From an uncultured Gammaproteobacteria bacterium (GTDB lineage: Bacteria; Pseudomonadota; Gammaproteobacteria; Steroidobacterales; XN24): a stretch of 64,000 nucleotides of DNA. A program made the position numbers and the translations under genes. The stretch covers positions 38,646 through 102,645 of the forward strand of contig CALDWW010000004.1 in NCBI GenBank assembly GCA_937924335.1, given 5' to 3'. Each line of letters opens with the position of its first letter. Positions within the stretch are counted from its first letter, which is position 1. The notes below the pieces were generated by a model. It worked only from the letters and a program-made list of their open reading frames with translations. It was not told the origin of the DNA and made no database searches. Of this stretch, positions 9,251-17,828 are shown piece by piece.

Positions 9251-10663
9251 TCACAAGTATGGAGAGAACAACCACACGAAGGCATCCCTGAACCGCTGGA
9301 GCAACGGACGTCCATCCATTTCCTCCAGCGTGACCTCCCTGGATTGGCCGCGCGCGGTAAGGCAATGATCTACCAAACGGGCGGTCAGCGCAGCGTCGAA
9401 GATCTCGATAGCCAGCTCGAAATTGAGTCGCAGGCTGCGTGGATCCAGGTTCGCCGAGCCGACCTGGACGTAGCCATCGTCTATGATAAAGAGCTTGGAG
9501 TGATCAAACGTCCCGGGTTGATAGAACACTTTGACACCCCAGCGCAGTAATTCCCACAGCATGTTGCGCGTGGCCCAGTGGACATAAGGCAGATTGTTAT
9601 TCGCGGGCAGGATGATGGAGACGTCGACCCCTCTCAGCGCTGCCGAGACCAGGCCGCCGATCAGCTCGCGGGGCGGCAGGAAATAGGGGGTCTTGATCAG
9701 GATCCGCCGTTGCGCGGTAGACGCCGCCGCAGTGAGTACTGTCGTGAGCTTGTCCATATCCTCACCGGGTCCGTCAGTGAGTACCCGACACGAGGCCGAG
9801 CCCCGCTCCGCAGGTCTGACCAGATCCGTATCCGGCAGCTCCCCGCCAGCACGCTCCCAGTCATCGAAAAAAGCCTGTTCCAGCTGCGCCGCTACCGGCC
9901 CGTCGAAACGGAAGTGCAGATCCAGCACCGAAGAGCCCCGTGGACGATCCCGCAGGTGGCGGTCGCCGATGTTCATGCCGCCTGCGAATGCGGTCGTCCG
10001 GTCGATGACGAGTATCTTGCGATGATTGCGCAGATTGAACTGAATCGACGGCGGAAAGAGCTGCGGTGGCGAGAAGCGCAAGACCGGGACGCCCCGCTTG
10101 CGTAGTTGCCGGCTGGCACGTGGCCATGAGTAGAGCTCCCCGATGCCGTCGACGAGCACGTGGACGTCAACGTCCCGTGCGACGGCGGCCGCCAGCGCCT
10201 CGATGAACGCCGCACCTGATGCGTCCGTATCGAAGATGTAGCTGCTGAGGCAGACCCTGCTGCGGGCCCGCCCTATGGCCTCGAGCATCTCCGGATAAGC
10301 CTGTTCGCCGTTGTGCAGCTCCCGTGCATCGTTCCCTGGCAACAAGGGCCACCCCTGGAGCGTGGCTGAGAGGTTCGCAAGAGGCGCAAGGGGGCCACTG
10401 ATGCTGTCGGTGTCACTACCCCGGCAATCCTGGGGCGAACCAGGGATGTTGCGTTCCTGGAGCTCGAGGCGCCGCGCACGGCTATGGACCCGATTGATTC
10501 CGAACAGGGTGTAGAGCAAGGCACCGATCAGCGGCACCATGATGCACATGGCGCACCAGCCCAGAGCAGCCCGGGGGTCGCGCTTGTGAAGCAGAGCATG
10601 GATCGCGGATGCGAAGCCGGCCAGCGTTACGAGGCTGGCGATGGCTGTCTGCCATAGGGTCAC
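9251..10663 (-). CDS. cls: Cardiolipin synthase, phospholipase D superfamily
   Basis: 470 residues from a GTG at 10663 with GGGAG eight bases upstream; an upstream ATG lacks such a site. Two N-terminal membrane helices (LWQTAIASLVTLAGFASAI and MVPLIGALLYTLFGI) are followed by two HKD motifs, HRKILVID near 214 and HSKLFIID near 388, each with a GGMN or GSAN partner. The enzyme joins two phosphatidylglycerols, or a PG and another head group, at the inner membrane. It is transcribed with the MFS-PlsC fusion, pointing to phospholipid homeostasis. Specific Cls subtype (A, B or C) is not assigned. Confidence 0.9.
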   Translation of the reverse strand: MTLWQTAIASLVTLAGFASAIHALLHKRDPRAALGWCAMCIMVPLIGALLYTLFGINRVHSRARRLELQERNIPGSPQDCRGSDTDSISGPLAPLANLSATLQGWPLLPGNDARELHNGEQAYPEMLEAIGRARSRVCLSSYIFDTDASGAAFIEALAAAVARDVDVHVLVDGIGELYSWPRASRQLRKRGVPVLRFSPPQLFPPSIQFNLRNHRKILVIDRTTAFAGGMNIGDRHLRDRPRGSSVLDLHFRFDGPVAAQLEQAFFDDWERAGGELPDTDLVRPAERGSASCRVLTDGPGEDMDKLTTVLTAAASTAQRRILIKTPYFLPPRELIGGLVSAALRGVDVSIILPANNNLPYVHWATRNMLWELLRWGVKVFYQPGTFDHSKLFIIDDGYVQVGSANLDPRSLRLNFELAIEIFDAALTARLVDHCLTARGQSREVTLEEMDGRPLLQRFRDAFVWLFSPYL

Positions 10664-10719
10664 TGGAGGCGCTCCCTTCAGAATTACCGTTGGACGGGTC
10701 GGGCTGGTCGCAGCCGAGA

Positions 10720-10777
10720 CTAGCACAAGCCACCGTGGGCGCCGTCGACCTACGAAACACCACTGCTCCTGTGCTAG
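10720..10777. promoter_or_regulatory. Symmetric divergent promoter region between cls and DUF3149 gene
   Basis: CTAGCACA (10720-10727) and TGTGCTAG (10770-10777) form an 8-bp inverted repeat. Read outward each arm gives an extended -10 box: TGCTAGTCT toward cls and TGCTAGCCT toward the plus-strand genes. No good -35 was seen, which extended -10 promoters tolerate. Shared regulation by a dimeric protein is possible but unproven. Confidence 0.4.
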
Positions 10778-10815
10778 CCTCGGGATGGCGTAATCGTTTC
10801 CGGCCAGGAGGTCTC

Positions 10816-10950
10816 ATGACTGAGTGGACAGACTTGCTGTTGGGCACTCCCTATGGATTGGGCGCACTGGTCGTCATCCTTGTGATGTTGGGGATAGGCG
10901 GCTACCTCGCCTGGTTCTTTATTACCCGTTCTGGCTCCGGCTCTGGCTAG
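10816..10950 (+). CDS. DUF3149 small membrane protein, 44 aa
   Basis: A 44-residue protein beginning MTEWTDLLLGTPYGLG, followed by one membrane helix (ALVVILVMLGIGGYLAWFF) and a Ser/Gly tail. The layout (W and G residues, a single span, about 40 residues) matches the DUF3149 family of proteobacterial microproteins. AGGAGG sits 5 bases before the ATG. It ends 1 bp before the proline iminopeptidase start and is presumably co-transcribed with it. No function is known. Confidence 0.75.
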   Translation: MTEWTDLLLGTPYGLGALVVILVMLGIGGYLAWFFITRSGSGSG

Positions 10951-10951
10951 G

Positions 10952-11926
10952 GTGGAGGCAGTGAGCGGGGAACACCGTCCGAGGGGGCTATACCCGGAGA
11001 TTGAGTCCTTCAATGATGGAATCCTCCCGGTATCCGAGGCCCACCGGATTTTCTACGAGGAATGCGGTAACCCGGACGGCAAGCCTGTTGTCTTCGTCCA
11101 TGGTGGCCCTGGCGCCGGGTGCGACAAACGCGCCCGCCGGTTCTTCGATCCGGATGTTTACCGGATCATTCTGTTCGATCAGCGTGGCTGCGGCCGCAGC
11201 AAGCCGCACGCGCGGCTCGAGGACAACACCACCTGGCACCTGTGCGCCGACATGGAGCGCCTCCGGGAGCACCTGAACGTCACGGCCTGGCAGGTTTTCG
11301 GAGGATCCTGGGGCAGCACGCTGGCATTAGCCTACGCCCAGCACCACGCCGACAAAGTCACGGAACTCGTGCTCAGGGGGATCTTCCTCGGCCGGCAGCG
11401 AGAGATCCGCTGGCTCTACCAGTCAGGCGCCAGCGAACTGTTTCCGGATGTCTGGGAATCCTATCTCGCACCCATCCCGGAAGCGGAACGGCACGATTTG
11501 CTCAGTGCCTACCATAGACGCCTGACCGGGTCCGACAGCGACGTCGCTGTTGAAGCCGCCAAGGCCTGGTCGACCTGGGAGGGCGCGACCAGTTTCCTGC
11601 TAACGGACCGCAGCTATGTGGACCACTTTTCCGATCCGGAATTCGCTCTCGCGCTTGCTCGTATCGAATGTCACTATTTCGTCAACGGCTGTTTTCTTGG
11701 CAGCGATGATCAGTTGATTCGCGGGATCGATCTGATCCGTCACATACCCACTGTCATCGTCCAGGGCCGCTACGATGTCGTATGTCCCGTTCGCTCTGCC
11801 TGGGATCTGCATACAGCCTGGCCGGAGGCGGACCTTCGGATTACTCCGGATGCGGGTCACTCGGCGCTCGAGAAGAGCAACGCTGCGGCACTCGTGGAAG
11901 CCACGGACGGGTTTCGCGGCAGCTGA
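10952..11926 (+). CDS. pip: Proline iminopeptidase (alpha/beta hydrolase, S33)
   Basis: 324 residues. Oxyanion-hole motif HGGPGAGCD at about 50, DQRGCGRSKPHA near 80, and nucleophile elbow GGSWGS near 118; the C-terminal part holds the acid and base (GRYDVVCP, DAGHS). These are hallmarks of Pip, a cytoplasmic peptidase that removes N-terminal proline. Length is normal for the proteobacterial form (about 315). The GTG at 10952 and one at 10961 are both possible starts; the GGAGG lies very close to the second. Confidence 0.92.
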   Translation: MEAVSGEHRPRGLYPEIESFNDGILPVSEAHRIFYEECGNPDGKPVVFVHGGPGAGCDKRARRFFDPDVYRIILFDQRGCGRSKPHARLEDNTTWHLCADMERLREHLNVTAWQVFGGSWGSTLALAYAQHHADKVTELVLRGIFLGRQREIRWLYQSGASELFPDVWESYLAPIPEAERHDLLSAYHRRLTGSDSDVAVEAAKAWSTWEGATSFLLTDRSYVDHFSDPEFALALARIECHYFVNGCFLGSDDQLIRGIDLIRHIPTVIVQGRYDVVCPVRSAWDLHTAWPEADLRITPDAGHSALEKSNAAALVEATDGFRGS

Positions 11927-11963
11927 GTGTCGGGCTGCCCCGGATAGCTTCAGCTCGCCGCGG

Positions 11964-12671
11964 CTAATCCCCGCCGTTAAGTTCGAAAGCGCTGTATTGC
12001 TCCAGCACCCGCATCTCTCCCTCGGGGAAGCTGACAATCTGAACCCGTCTGACCGGAAGCCCGGTGTCCGCGTCTATCCACAGCTCTGCTAATCCGGACG
12101 GCTTCCCGCCCACGACGACGGTGAATCTGAAGGCCCGCGCGGTCACGCCACCGAGCGCCTGTGGCTCGCCCAGCGTGATGCCCGACGCTTCGACCCACTC
12201 TCTGGCAGTGCCGTTCGTCGCGTCCGGCGGATAGCCGGCTGACAGCATGGCCAGATTATGCAGCAGACCCATGCGTGTAAATCCGACCAGCAGGCCTTCG
12301 GCCAGAGCATCTGGTCGGGCCGTCTCGAACGACTGTTCACCATTGCCACCGGTTAGCGCGTCTGGCGAGGCATCCAGCCGAAGATTGGCGGCTGTGCCGG
12401 CAAAGGAGCCGTCGGCGCGAATTTTGGCCTGGCCCGAGTGGCCGATCGCCGCTTGCCCCGACAGTGCCGAATCCACGGCCCCGGTAGAGCGGATGTCGAA
12501 TCGGATCGTGACCTGGTCGGCACCTAGGAGACGATTCTCCAGTTGCTCGAACTCGGACGCGGCGTCGCCTGCAAGGGCGACGCCGGCTGTCGAAACACCG
12601 ATGATGATCATCGCCGACCACAGCAGGTCGCGCAGTCTGCCGGATGCCGATCCCGTGGCGGCGGGACTCAC
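11964..12671 (-). CDS. Periplasmic LolA/DUF2092-like protein
   Basis: 235 residues. A signal peptide (LLWSAMIIIGVSTAGVALAG) is followed by a beta-rich region with QVTIRFDIRSTG, AKIRADGSFAG and a C-terminal LWIDADTGLPVRRVQIV stretch. This last element is typical of half-barrel proteins such as LolA and DUF2092 that bind lipid-like ligands. The gene overlaps the end of the aldolase gene by 4 bp, so it is probably the distal gene of that transcript. Ligand and role are unknown. Confidence 0.7.
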   Translation of the reverse strand: MSPAATGSASGRLRDLLWSAMIIIGVSTAGVALAGDAASEFEQLENRLLGADQVTIRFDIRSTGAVDSALSGQAAIGHSGQAKIRADGSFAGTAANLRLDASPDALTGGNGEQSFETARPDALAEGLLVGFTRMGLLHNLAMLSAGYPPDATNGTAREWVEASGITLGEPQALGGVTARAFRFTVVVGGKPSGLAELWIDADTGLPVRRVQIVSFPEGEMRVLEQYSAFELNGGD

Positions 12672-13771
12672 AGCCTGTTGATACAGTTCAGATCAGCAAA
12701 TGCGACCTTCAGGCGTTCGATCATCGATTGCTCGCCGCGACGTAACCAGGCGCGTGGGTCGTAGTATTTCTTGTTGGGCTTGTCGTCGCCTTCCGGATTA
12801 CCGATCTGTCCCTGCAGATAGGCCTCGAACTCCGAGTAGTACTCTTTGACGCCCTTCCACGTCGCCCACTGGGTGTCGGTGTCGATGTTCATCTTTATGA
12901 CCCCGTAGGAGATCGCTTCTTCAATCTTCTCCGGTTCCGAACCAGACCCTCCGTGGAACACGAAGCTGACCGGCTTCGGACCGGTGCCGCGCTTGTCGAT
13001 GATGTAATCCTGAGAGTTCTTCAGGATGGCCGGCGTCAGGTGGACGTTGCCCGGTTTGTAGACGCCGTGCACGTTGCCAAAGCTCGCTGCGATAGTGAAG
13101 TTCGGACTGATCGCCGACATGATCTGGTAGGCGTAATCGACATCCTCGGGCTGTGTATAGAGCGCGGAGTTATCGACGTCCGTATTGTCGATACCGTCTT
13201 CCTCGCCGCCGGTGACGCCCAGTTCGATCTCGAGGGACATCCCGATCTTGCTCATGCGTTCGTGATAGCGCGCACAGGTCTCCACGTTCTCTTCCAGCGG
13301 CTGGGCTGACAGATCGATCATGTGAGAGCTGAATAACGGTACGCCGTGTTGCTCGAAGTACCGTTCGCCGGCTTCTACCATCCCATCCACCCAGGGCAGG
13401 TGCTTCTTGGCGCAGTGATCGGTATGCAGGATGACCGGTACCCCGTAGGCGGGAGCCACTTCACGAATGTAGTTGGCAGCCGCTACGCAACCTCTGACCG
13501 AGGTCTGCATATTCTCGTTGGGAAGCGTCTTGCCGACAAAGAAAGCACCGCCGCTGTTGGAGAACTGGACGATGACCGGAGAGTTGACCGCGCTGGCAGC
13601 CTCGAGCACGGCATTAACTGAGTTGGAACCGACGCAGTTGACTGCGGGCAGAGCGAAGCCCTGCTCTTTGGCGACCCGGTAGATTTCCGAGACCGCATCG
13701 CCGGTGGCGACTCCGGGTCCGGCTACGGAGGAAATCGTTTCGCCAGTGGATGCGGAAGCTTCTTGTGACAT
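12668..13771 (-). CDS. fbaA: Class II fructose-1,6-bisphosphate aldolase
   Basis: 367 residues, close to E. coli FbaA (359). Visible signatures: LPAVNCVGSNSVNAVLEAA near 40-60, the zinc motif HTDHCAKKHLPW, ELGVTGGEEDGIDN (class IIA region), SFGNVHGVYKPGNVHL and FVFHGGSGS. It splits fructose-1,6-bisphosphate to DHAP and GAP with zinc, in glycolysis and gluconeogenesis. The start is well supported by a GAGGAG six bases upstream. About 100 bp without genes separate it from the cco cluster upstream. Confidence 0.96.
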   Translation of the reverse strand: MSQEASASTGETISSVAGPGVATGDAVSEIYRVAKEQGFALPAVNCVGSNSVNAVLEAASAVNSPVIVQFSNSGGAFFVGKTLPNENMQTSVRGCVAAANYIREVAPAYGVPVILHTDHCAKKHLPWVDGMVEAGERYFEQHGVPLFSSHMIDLSAQPLEENVETCARYHERMSKIGMSLEIELGVTGGEEDGIDNTDVDNSALYTQPEDVDYAYQIMSAISPNFTIAASFGNVHGVYKPGNVHLTPAILKNSQDYIIDKRGTGPKPVSFVFHGGSGSEPEKIEEAISYGVIKMNIDTDTQWATWKGVKEYYSEFEAYLQGQIGNPEGDDKPNKKYYDPRAWLRRGEQSMIERLKVAFADLNCINRL

Positions 13772-13875
13772 GGTTTGCTCCTCGTTGATCGGTGGCGTCC
13801 CGTGGTCCGGGACACGATCCGTTACCGTACCGGGTGGTGCGGCACGGCGAAAACAGTTGCCAGGATTGCGACTGG

Positions 13876-14631
13876 TCAGAACGTTACTATAGCAGCCTGT
13901 AGAGCTTCAGTGGCCGCGGCATGGTGGTGATGTTCCCCGCCGCCGGCGACATGACTGAGTGGTCCCAGTGCGGTCCATACGCCGAACGCGACCAGGACAA
14001 ATCCGCCAAGCAAGCGGACCGAGGGATTCGCCGTGGCGAGTTTCATCCGGGTGGCCACAAGTCCCGTCAAGGTCATGGCGGGCAGGGTCCCCAATCCGAA
14101 CATGGCCATGAGGGTCGCCGACTCGAGCGGGTCCCCCCCTATCAGGGCCAACAGCAGGATGCTGTACACCAGCCCGCAGGGCAGCCAGCCCCACAAAATA
14201 CCCAGCAGCAGGGCCCCTCCCGCCGACCGGACGGGCAGGAGCCGTTTTGCGAGCGGCGCGATTCGGGCCCAGAACCGCGCACCGCTTTGCTCGACGAAGC
14301 GCAACAACGGCCATCGGAAGGCGATCTGCAGGCCGATCAGCACCATCAGCAGGCCGGTGATCCCCCGCGCCAGCGCGGCCCACAACGGAACGTTCACCGC
14401 CGCGGCGATGCCGGCCCCCACCAACCCTGCGATAGCCCCGATGATCGCATAACCGATGATTCGACCCAGGTTAAACAGTACCGTCAGTCCCAGCATTCCA
14501 CCGCGCGTGTCAGCGGCGGCGCGGGCGCTGGCGCCGAGGGCGCCGGCGATCCCACCGCACATGCCGAGGCAGTGGGTACTACCCAGCACGCCGGCCGCAA
14601 GCGCGGTCAGCAGGGTGAGCTCATCGCTCAT
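13876..14631 (-). CDS. TauE/SafE-like membrane protein of the cbb3 assembly cluster
   Basis: 251 residues with about six membrane segments. The N-terminal motif STHCLGMCGGIAGALG contains the two Cys of the CcoI-associated TauE/SafE subgroup (PF13386), and the tail is His-rich (GGGEHHHHAA). Members next to ccoS are proposed to help copper delivery to cbb3 oxidase or heavy-metal export. It overlaps ccoS by 11 bp and closes the cco cluster. Confidence 0.85.
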   Translation of the reverse strand: MSDELTLLTALAAGVLGSTHCLGMCGGIAGALGASARAAADTRGGMLGLTVLFNLGRIIGYAIIGAIAGLVGAGIAAAVNVPLWAALARGITGLLMVLIGLQIAFRWPLLRFVEQSGARFWARIAPLAKRLLPVRSAGGALLLGILWGWLPCGLVYSILLLALIGGDPLESATLMAMFGLGTLPAMTLTGLVATRMKLATANPSVRLLGGFVLVAFGVWTALGPLSHVAGGGEHHHHAAATEALQAAIVTF

Positions 14632-14809
14632 CGTCGTCGACCTCCTTACCCGGCTGCTGCGGAGGCCTGCGGTCGTCGTCCATCAATATCCTCCAGGCAG
14701 GCGTCTCCAGGTCGTCGAACTGGCCGCTTCCGGCGGCCCAGAAGAACGCCCAGATACCCAAGCCCACGACGACAAGTCCCAACGGGATGAGTACGAAGAT
14801 GATGCTCAT
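14621..14809 (-). CDS. ccoS: cbb3 oxidase assembly protein CcoS
   Basis: 62 residues: one N-terminal membrane helix (IIFVLIPLGLVVVGLGIWAFFWA) then the conserved FDDLETPAWRILMDD segment that defines CcoS, and an acidic tail. CcoS is required for cofactor (heme/copper) insertion into CcoN. It overlaps ccoI by 4 bp (ATGA), consistent with the usual ccoGHIS order. Confidence 0.93.
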   Translation of the reverse strand: MSIIFVLIPLGLVVVGLGIWAFFWAAGSGQFDDLETPAWRILMDDDRRPPQQPGKEVDDDER

Positions 14810-17292
14810 GATCCGCTCCTGTGTGCGGTCATCGCGGCCTGGTCGGCGTTGATTCCGCTGACTCTTGTCTTGGCCGGTGCCGGTGGCCCGCCCGCAAGCC
14901 TGGACGAGTTCAATACGACCAGCAGAGAACTTGCCGACATACCGATGGCCGCCATCCAGGGCGCGACGAGGCCGGCGGCCGCCAGGGGCAGGGCGGTCAG
15001 GTTGTACAGAATTGCCCAGGTGATGTTCTGGCGGATGATCCTCATCGCTTTTCGAGCTGTGCTCACTCCGATCGGCAGCGGCGCCAGCGAATCGCCCAGC
15101 AGGACCATGTCAGCACTGGTCTGGGCCAGGGGCGCACCGGCCCCCATCGCCACGGATACGTCCGCACCGGCCAGCACCGGCGCATCATTGACGCCGTCGC
15201 CCACCATAGCCACCCGATGCCCGTCGGCCTGCAGCTGACGGATACGCTCCAGCTTGTCTTCCGGGCTCCGGCGCCACCGCAGATGCGACACACCGAGTCG
15301 CCGCCCGACCTCGGTCACCGATGCTTCGTTGTCGCCGCTCAGGATCTCCAGATTCAGCCCTTCGTGCCGCAGACGTTCAAGAGTCGACTCGACGTTCAGC
15401 CTGACCGGGTCGGTGAAAGTGAACGCCGCCAGCAAACCGGAGGCATCACCGAGCATCACCGAAGCCGGGTCGGTCGCATCTTCCTCGACCCGCGAGCCGC
15501 TCAGTTTTGCGACGAATGCCGGGCTGCCGACCCTGTAGGTCCGGCCTTCCACGATACCCTCGATACCCTCGCCACGCTTCGCCCTGAGGTCCCTGGCGGC
15601 AGGCGCATCTGCCCTTCTCAAGGCCGTCGCCAGCGGATGTTCCGACCCGGCCTCCAGAGCGGCCGCCACGCGTCGGCACTGGTCCTCTTCGAGGCTTCCC
15701 AGCGGCCGGACGGCCTGCAGGCTGACATGAGCCCGGGTCAGCGTTCCCGTCTTGTCGAAGACCATCCAGTCCGCCTTGCTGAGTTGCTCGAGTGCGTCGT
15801 TCCTTGCGACCAGCAACCCACTCCTGGCCAGACACGAAGTCGCCGCAGTCAGTGCGGTCGGCGTCGCCAGGGAGAGGGCACAGGGACAGGTGACTACCAG
15901 CACGGACAGGGTGACCTCGAATGCGGCCGACCCATCAACTGCCGACCATATGGCGGCGACGATCGCGGCGATCGCGAGGACGCCAACGACGAACCACCGG
16001 GCCACGAGGTCCGCGGTACGGGCCAGGGCAGGGCGGCTCGACTGCGCCCGTTCAAGCAGTCGCGATATGTGAGACAGCACTGTGTCGGCACCGATCCGCT
16101 CCACCAGGATCTCGACCGGGTCGCCGCTATTCATGCTGCCGCCCGTTACCGTGGAACCCGTCTCCCTCGATACCGGCCGGGACTCGCCCGTCAGCATGGA
16201 CTCATCCACATGGGTCCGACCTCTGACTATCCGGCCATCCGCCGGGAACGGGTCTCCGGGCCGCACCAGCAGGCGATCACCCACGGCCAGTTCCGCTACC
16301 CCGACCGGCACAGGATCATTGTGGGCCGGCTCGATCCTCAGGGCCGTGGCGGGCGCCAGCCGCGCCAGAGAATCGGCTATCTCTCCAGCCCGATGGCGGG
16401 CGGTCATTTCGGCGAACCGTCCCAGCGAAAGCAGGAATACGAACATCGTGACGGAATCGAAGTAGACTTCGCCGGTGCCTCGAAAGCCGTTGTAGAGGCT
16501 GGCTGCATAGGCGCCGCCCACCGCCAGGGCTACCGGGACGTCCATCCCGGGTCGGCCGACGCTCAAGTCCCGCCACGCGCCGGCGAAGAACGGGAATCCC
16601 GAATACAGAACAACGGGTGTGGCGACCAGCAGGCTGACCAGCCTGAGGAACTCGCGGATGTCTTCGTCCATGCCCTGAAAGGCGCCCAGGTAGAGGGACA
16701 CGGCGTAGGTCATCACCTGCATCATTCCCAGCCCGGCGACTACCAGCCGTTTCATCGCATCGCGGCGCTCCCGGGTGGCGACTGAGGCGCCGGCTGTCGC
16801 GGTCACAGGGTGAGGCCGGTAGCCGAGGCGGGCGATCGCATCCATGATCCGGCTTAGCGGCAGAGACGACGGATCCCAGACGACCCGCCCCCTGGCCGTG
16901 GCCGGATTGATCTCAATCGAGGACAGGCCCTCGAGGCTACTCAGAGCCCGCTCAATCAGCCAGCTACACGCCGCGCAGCGGACCCCCTCCACCAGCAACA
17001 GAACCTCGCGTTTCCCGTCCGCCAATGCCGAAGTCAGGTGCTCCTGCAGGGTTTCCCTGTCGTAGGCAAGCCACTCCGCGCGGATGCCATCGGGTTCGGG
17101 TGCTTCGGGGCGAAGGGCATCGGCCGTGCGGAAGTCGTAATAATCGGACAGGCCGGAGTCGCGTATGAATTCGGCGACGGCCTTGCAGCCCGGGCAACAC
17201 ACCGGCAGGGCGCCGGTGTCGAAATCAACGATGTAACGATGGCCGGTGGTGACCGGCTCGCCACAATGAAAACAGGCGCCTGGATCGCCCAT
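14806..17292 (-). CDS. ccoI: Copper-exporting P1B-type ATPase CcoI (FixI)
   Basis: 828 residues. An N-terminal zinc-finger-like region (CFHCGEP, CCPGCKAVAEFI) precedes an HMA domain with GVRCAACSWLIERAL. Then come the actuator motif (TGESRPV), the metal-site helix TCPCALSLATP, the phosphorylation site DKTGTLT, the HP locus SEHPLA and the hinge MVGDGVNDAPVLAGAD. The family moves Cu(I) for assembly of the cbb3 oxidase rather than for detoxification. It sits between ccoH and ccoS. The 654-codon open frame on the opposite strand is a GC-driven shadow. Confidence 0.96.
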   Translation of the reverse strand: MGDPGACFHCGEPVTTGHRYIVDFDTGALPVCCPGCKAVAEFIRDSGLSDYYDFRTADALRPEAPEPDGIRAEWLAYDRETLQEHLTSALADGKREVLLLVEGVRCAACSWLIERALSSLEGLSSIEINPATARGRVVWDPSSLPLSRIMDAIARLGYRPHPVTATAGASVATRERRDAMKRLVVAGLGMMQVMTYAVSLYLGAFQGMDEDIREFLRLVSLLVATPVVLYSGFPFFAGAWRDLSVGRPGMDVPVALAVGGAYAASLYNGFRGTGEVYFDSVTMFVFLLSLGRFAEMTARHRAGEIADSLARLAPATALRIEPAHNDPVPVGVAELAVGDRLLVRPGDPFPADGRIVRGRTHVDESMLTGESRPVSRETGSTVTGGSMNSGDPVEILVERIGADTVLSHISRLLERAQSSRPALARTADLVARWFVVGVLAIAAIVAAIWSAVDGSAAFEVTLSVLVVTCPCALSLATPTALTAATSCLARSGLLVARNDALEQLSKADWMVFDKTGTLTRAHVSLQAVRPLGSLEEDQCRRVAAALEAGSEHPLATALRRADAPAARDLRAKRGEGIEGIVEGRTYRVGSPAFVAKLSGSRVEEDATDPASVMLGDASGLLAAFTFTDPVRLNVESTLERLRHEGLNLEILSGDNEASVTEVGRRLGVSHLRWRRSPEDKLERIRQLQADGHRVAMVGDGVNDAPVLAGADVSVAMGAGAPLAQTSADMVLLGDSLAPLPIGVSTARKAMRIIRQNITWAILYNLTALPLAAAGLVAPWMAAIGMSASSLLVVLNSSRLAGGPPAPAKTRVSGINADQAAMTAHRSGS

Positions 17293-17301
17293 GGCGTGAT
17301 C

Positions 17302-17814
17302 CTAACGGTCGCCCGTTGCCGGGATGAGGGACAGCTTAGCGGTGTCCGGCCCACGTTCACCGGCGAGACGCCAGCTCCCATCGGGCGGTTCCAGCTGCAC
17401 ATACCAGCGACCGCTCAGGGGCGAAGCGAGCCGTGCGCTGTAAATCTCACCGTGCCCGGGTAGCGTCATCTCCTGGTCGAGTGCCGAGACAGTCGGATGA
17501 GAGAGTTTCAGGATCAGGTGGCCGGGTTGACTGGCGCCACCGGAGAGCCGCACCCGGATTTCGGCGGCATCCGCGGGAATCTCGAGATCCGCACGTACGC
17601 CCAGGATTGCGGCCTGCCGATCTCGCTCCAGCTTGCGGTGGGTCGCGAGACCGATGCGCGCATAGTCATCGACGACCATGGAGTGGGGGCTGTTGGTAGC
17701 CACAAAAATAGTCACGATGCCGCCGACGACCGAGAGCATCGGCAACAGGATCAGGAACCATGGCCAGAACTGGCGATACCAGGGTTCCGCACTCGCGGTT
17801 TCCGGACGGGACAT
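17302..17814 (-). CDS. ccoH: FixH/CcoH family protein
   Basis: 170 residues with one membrane helix (FLILLPMLSVVGGIVTIFVA) near 20-40 and a periplasmic beta-sandwich containing VVDDYARIGLA and LILKLSHPT, the FixH pattern. CcoH is needed for stable cbb3 oxidase assembly. It begins 14 bp after ccoG ends and is followed after 9 bp by ccoI, so the three are one transcript. Confidence 0.92.
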   Translation of the reverse strand: MSRPETASAEPWYRQFWPWFLILLPMLSVVGGIVTIFVATNSPHSMVVDDYARIGLATHRKLERDRQAAILGVRADLEIPADAAEIRVRLSGGASQPGHLILKLSHPTVSALDQEMTLPGHGEIYSARLASPLSGRWYVQLEPPDGSWRLAGERGPDTAKLSLIPATGDR

Positions 17815-17828
17815 AGACCGATTCTATC

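Noticed and set aside
14821..16785. A 654-codon plus-strand open frame
   Set aside because: It is antisense to ccoI, whose P-type ATPase motifs are all intact. The composition (Arg, Gln, Gly rich, no domain) is that of a GC-driven shadow.
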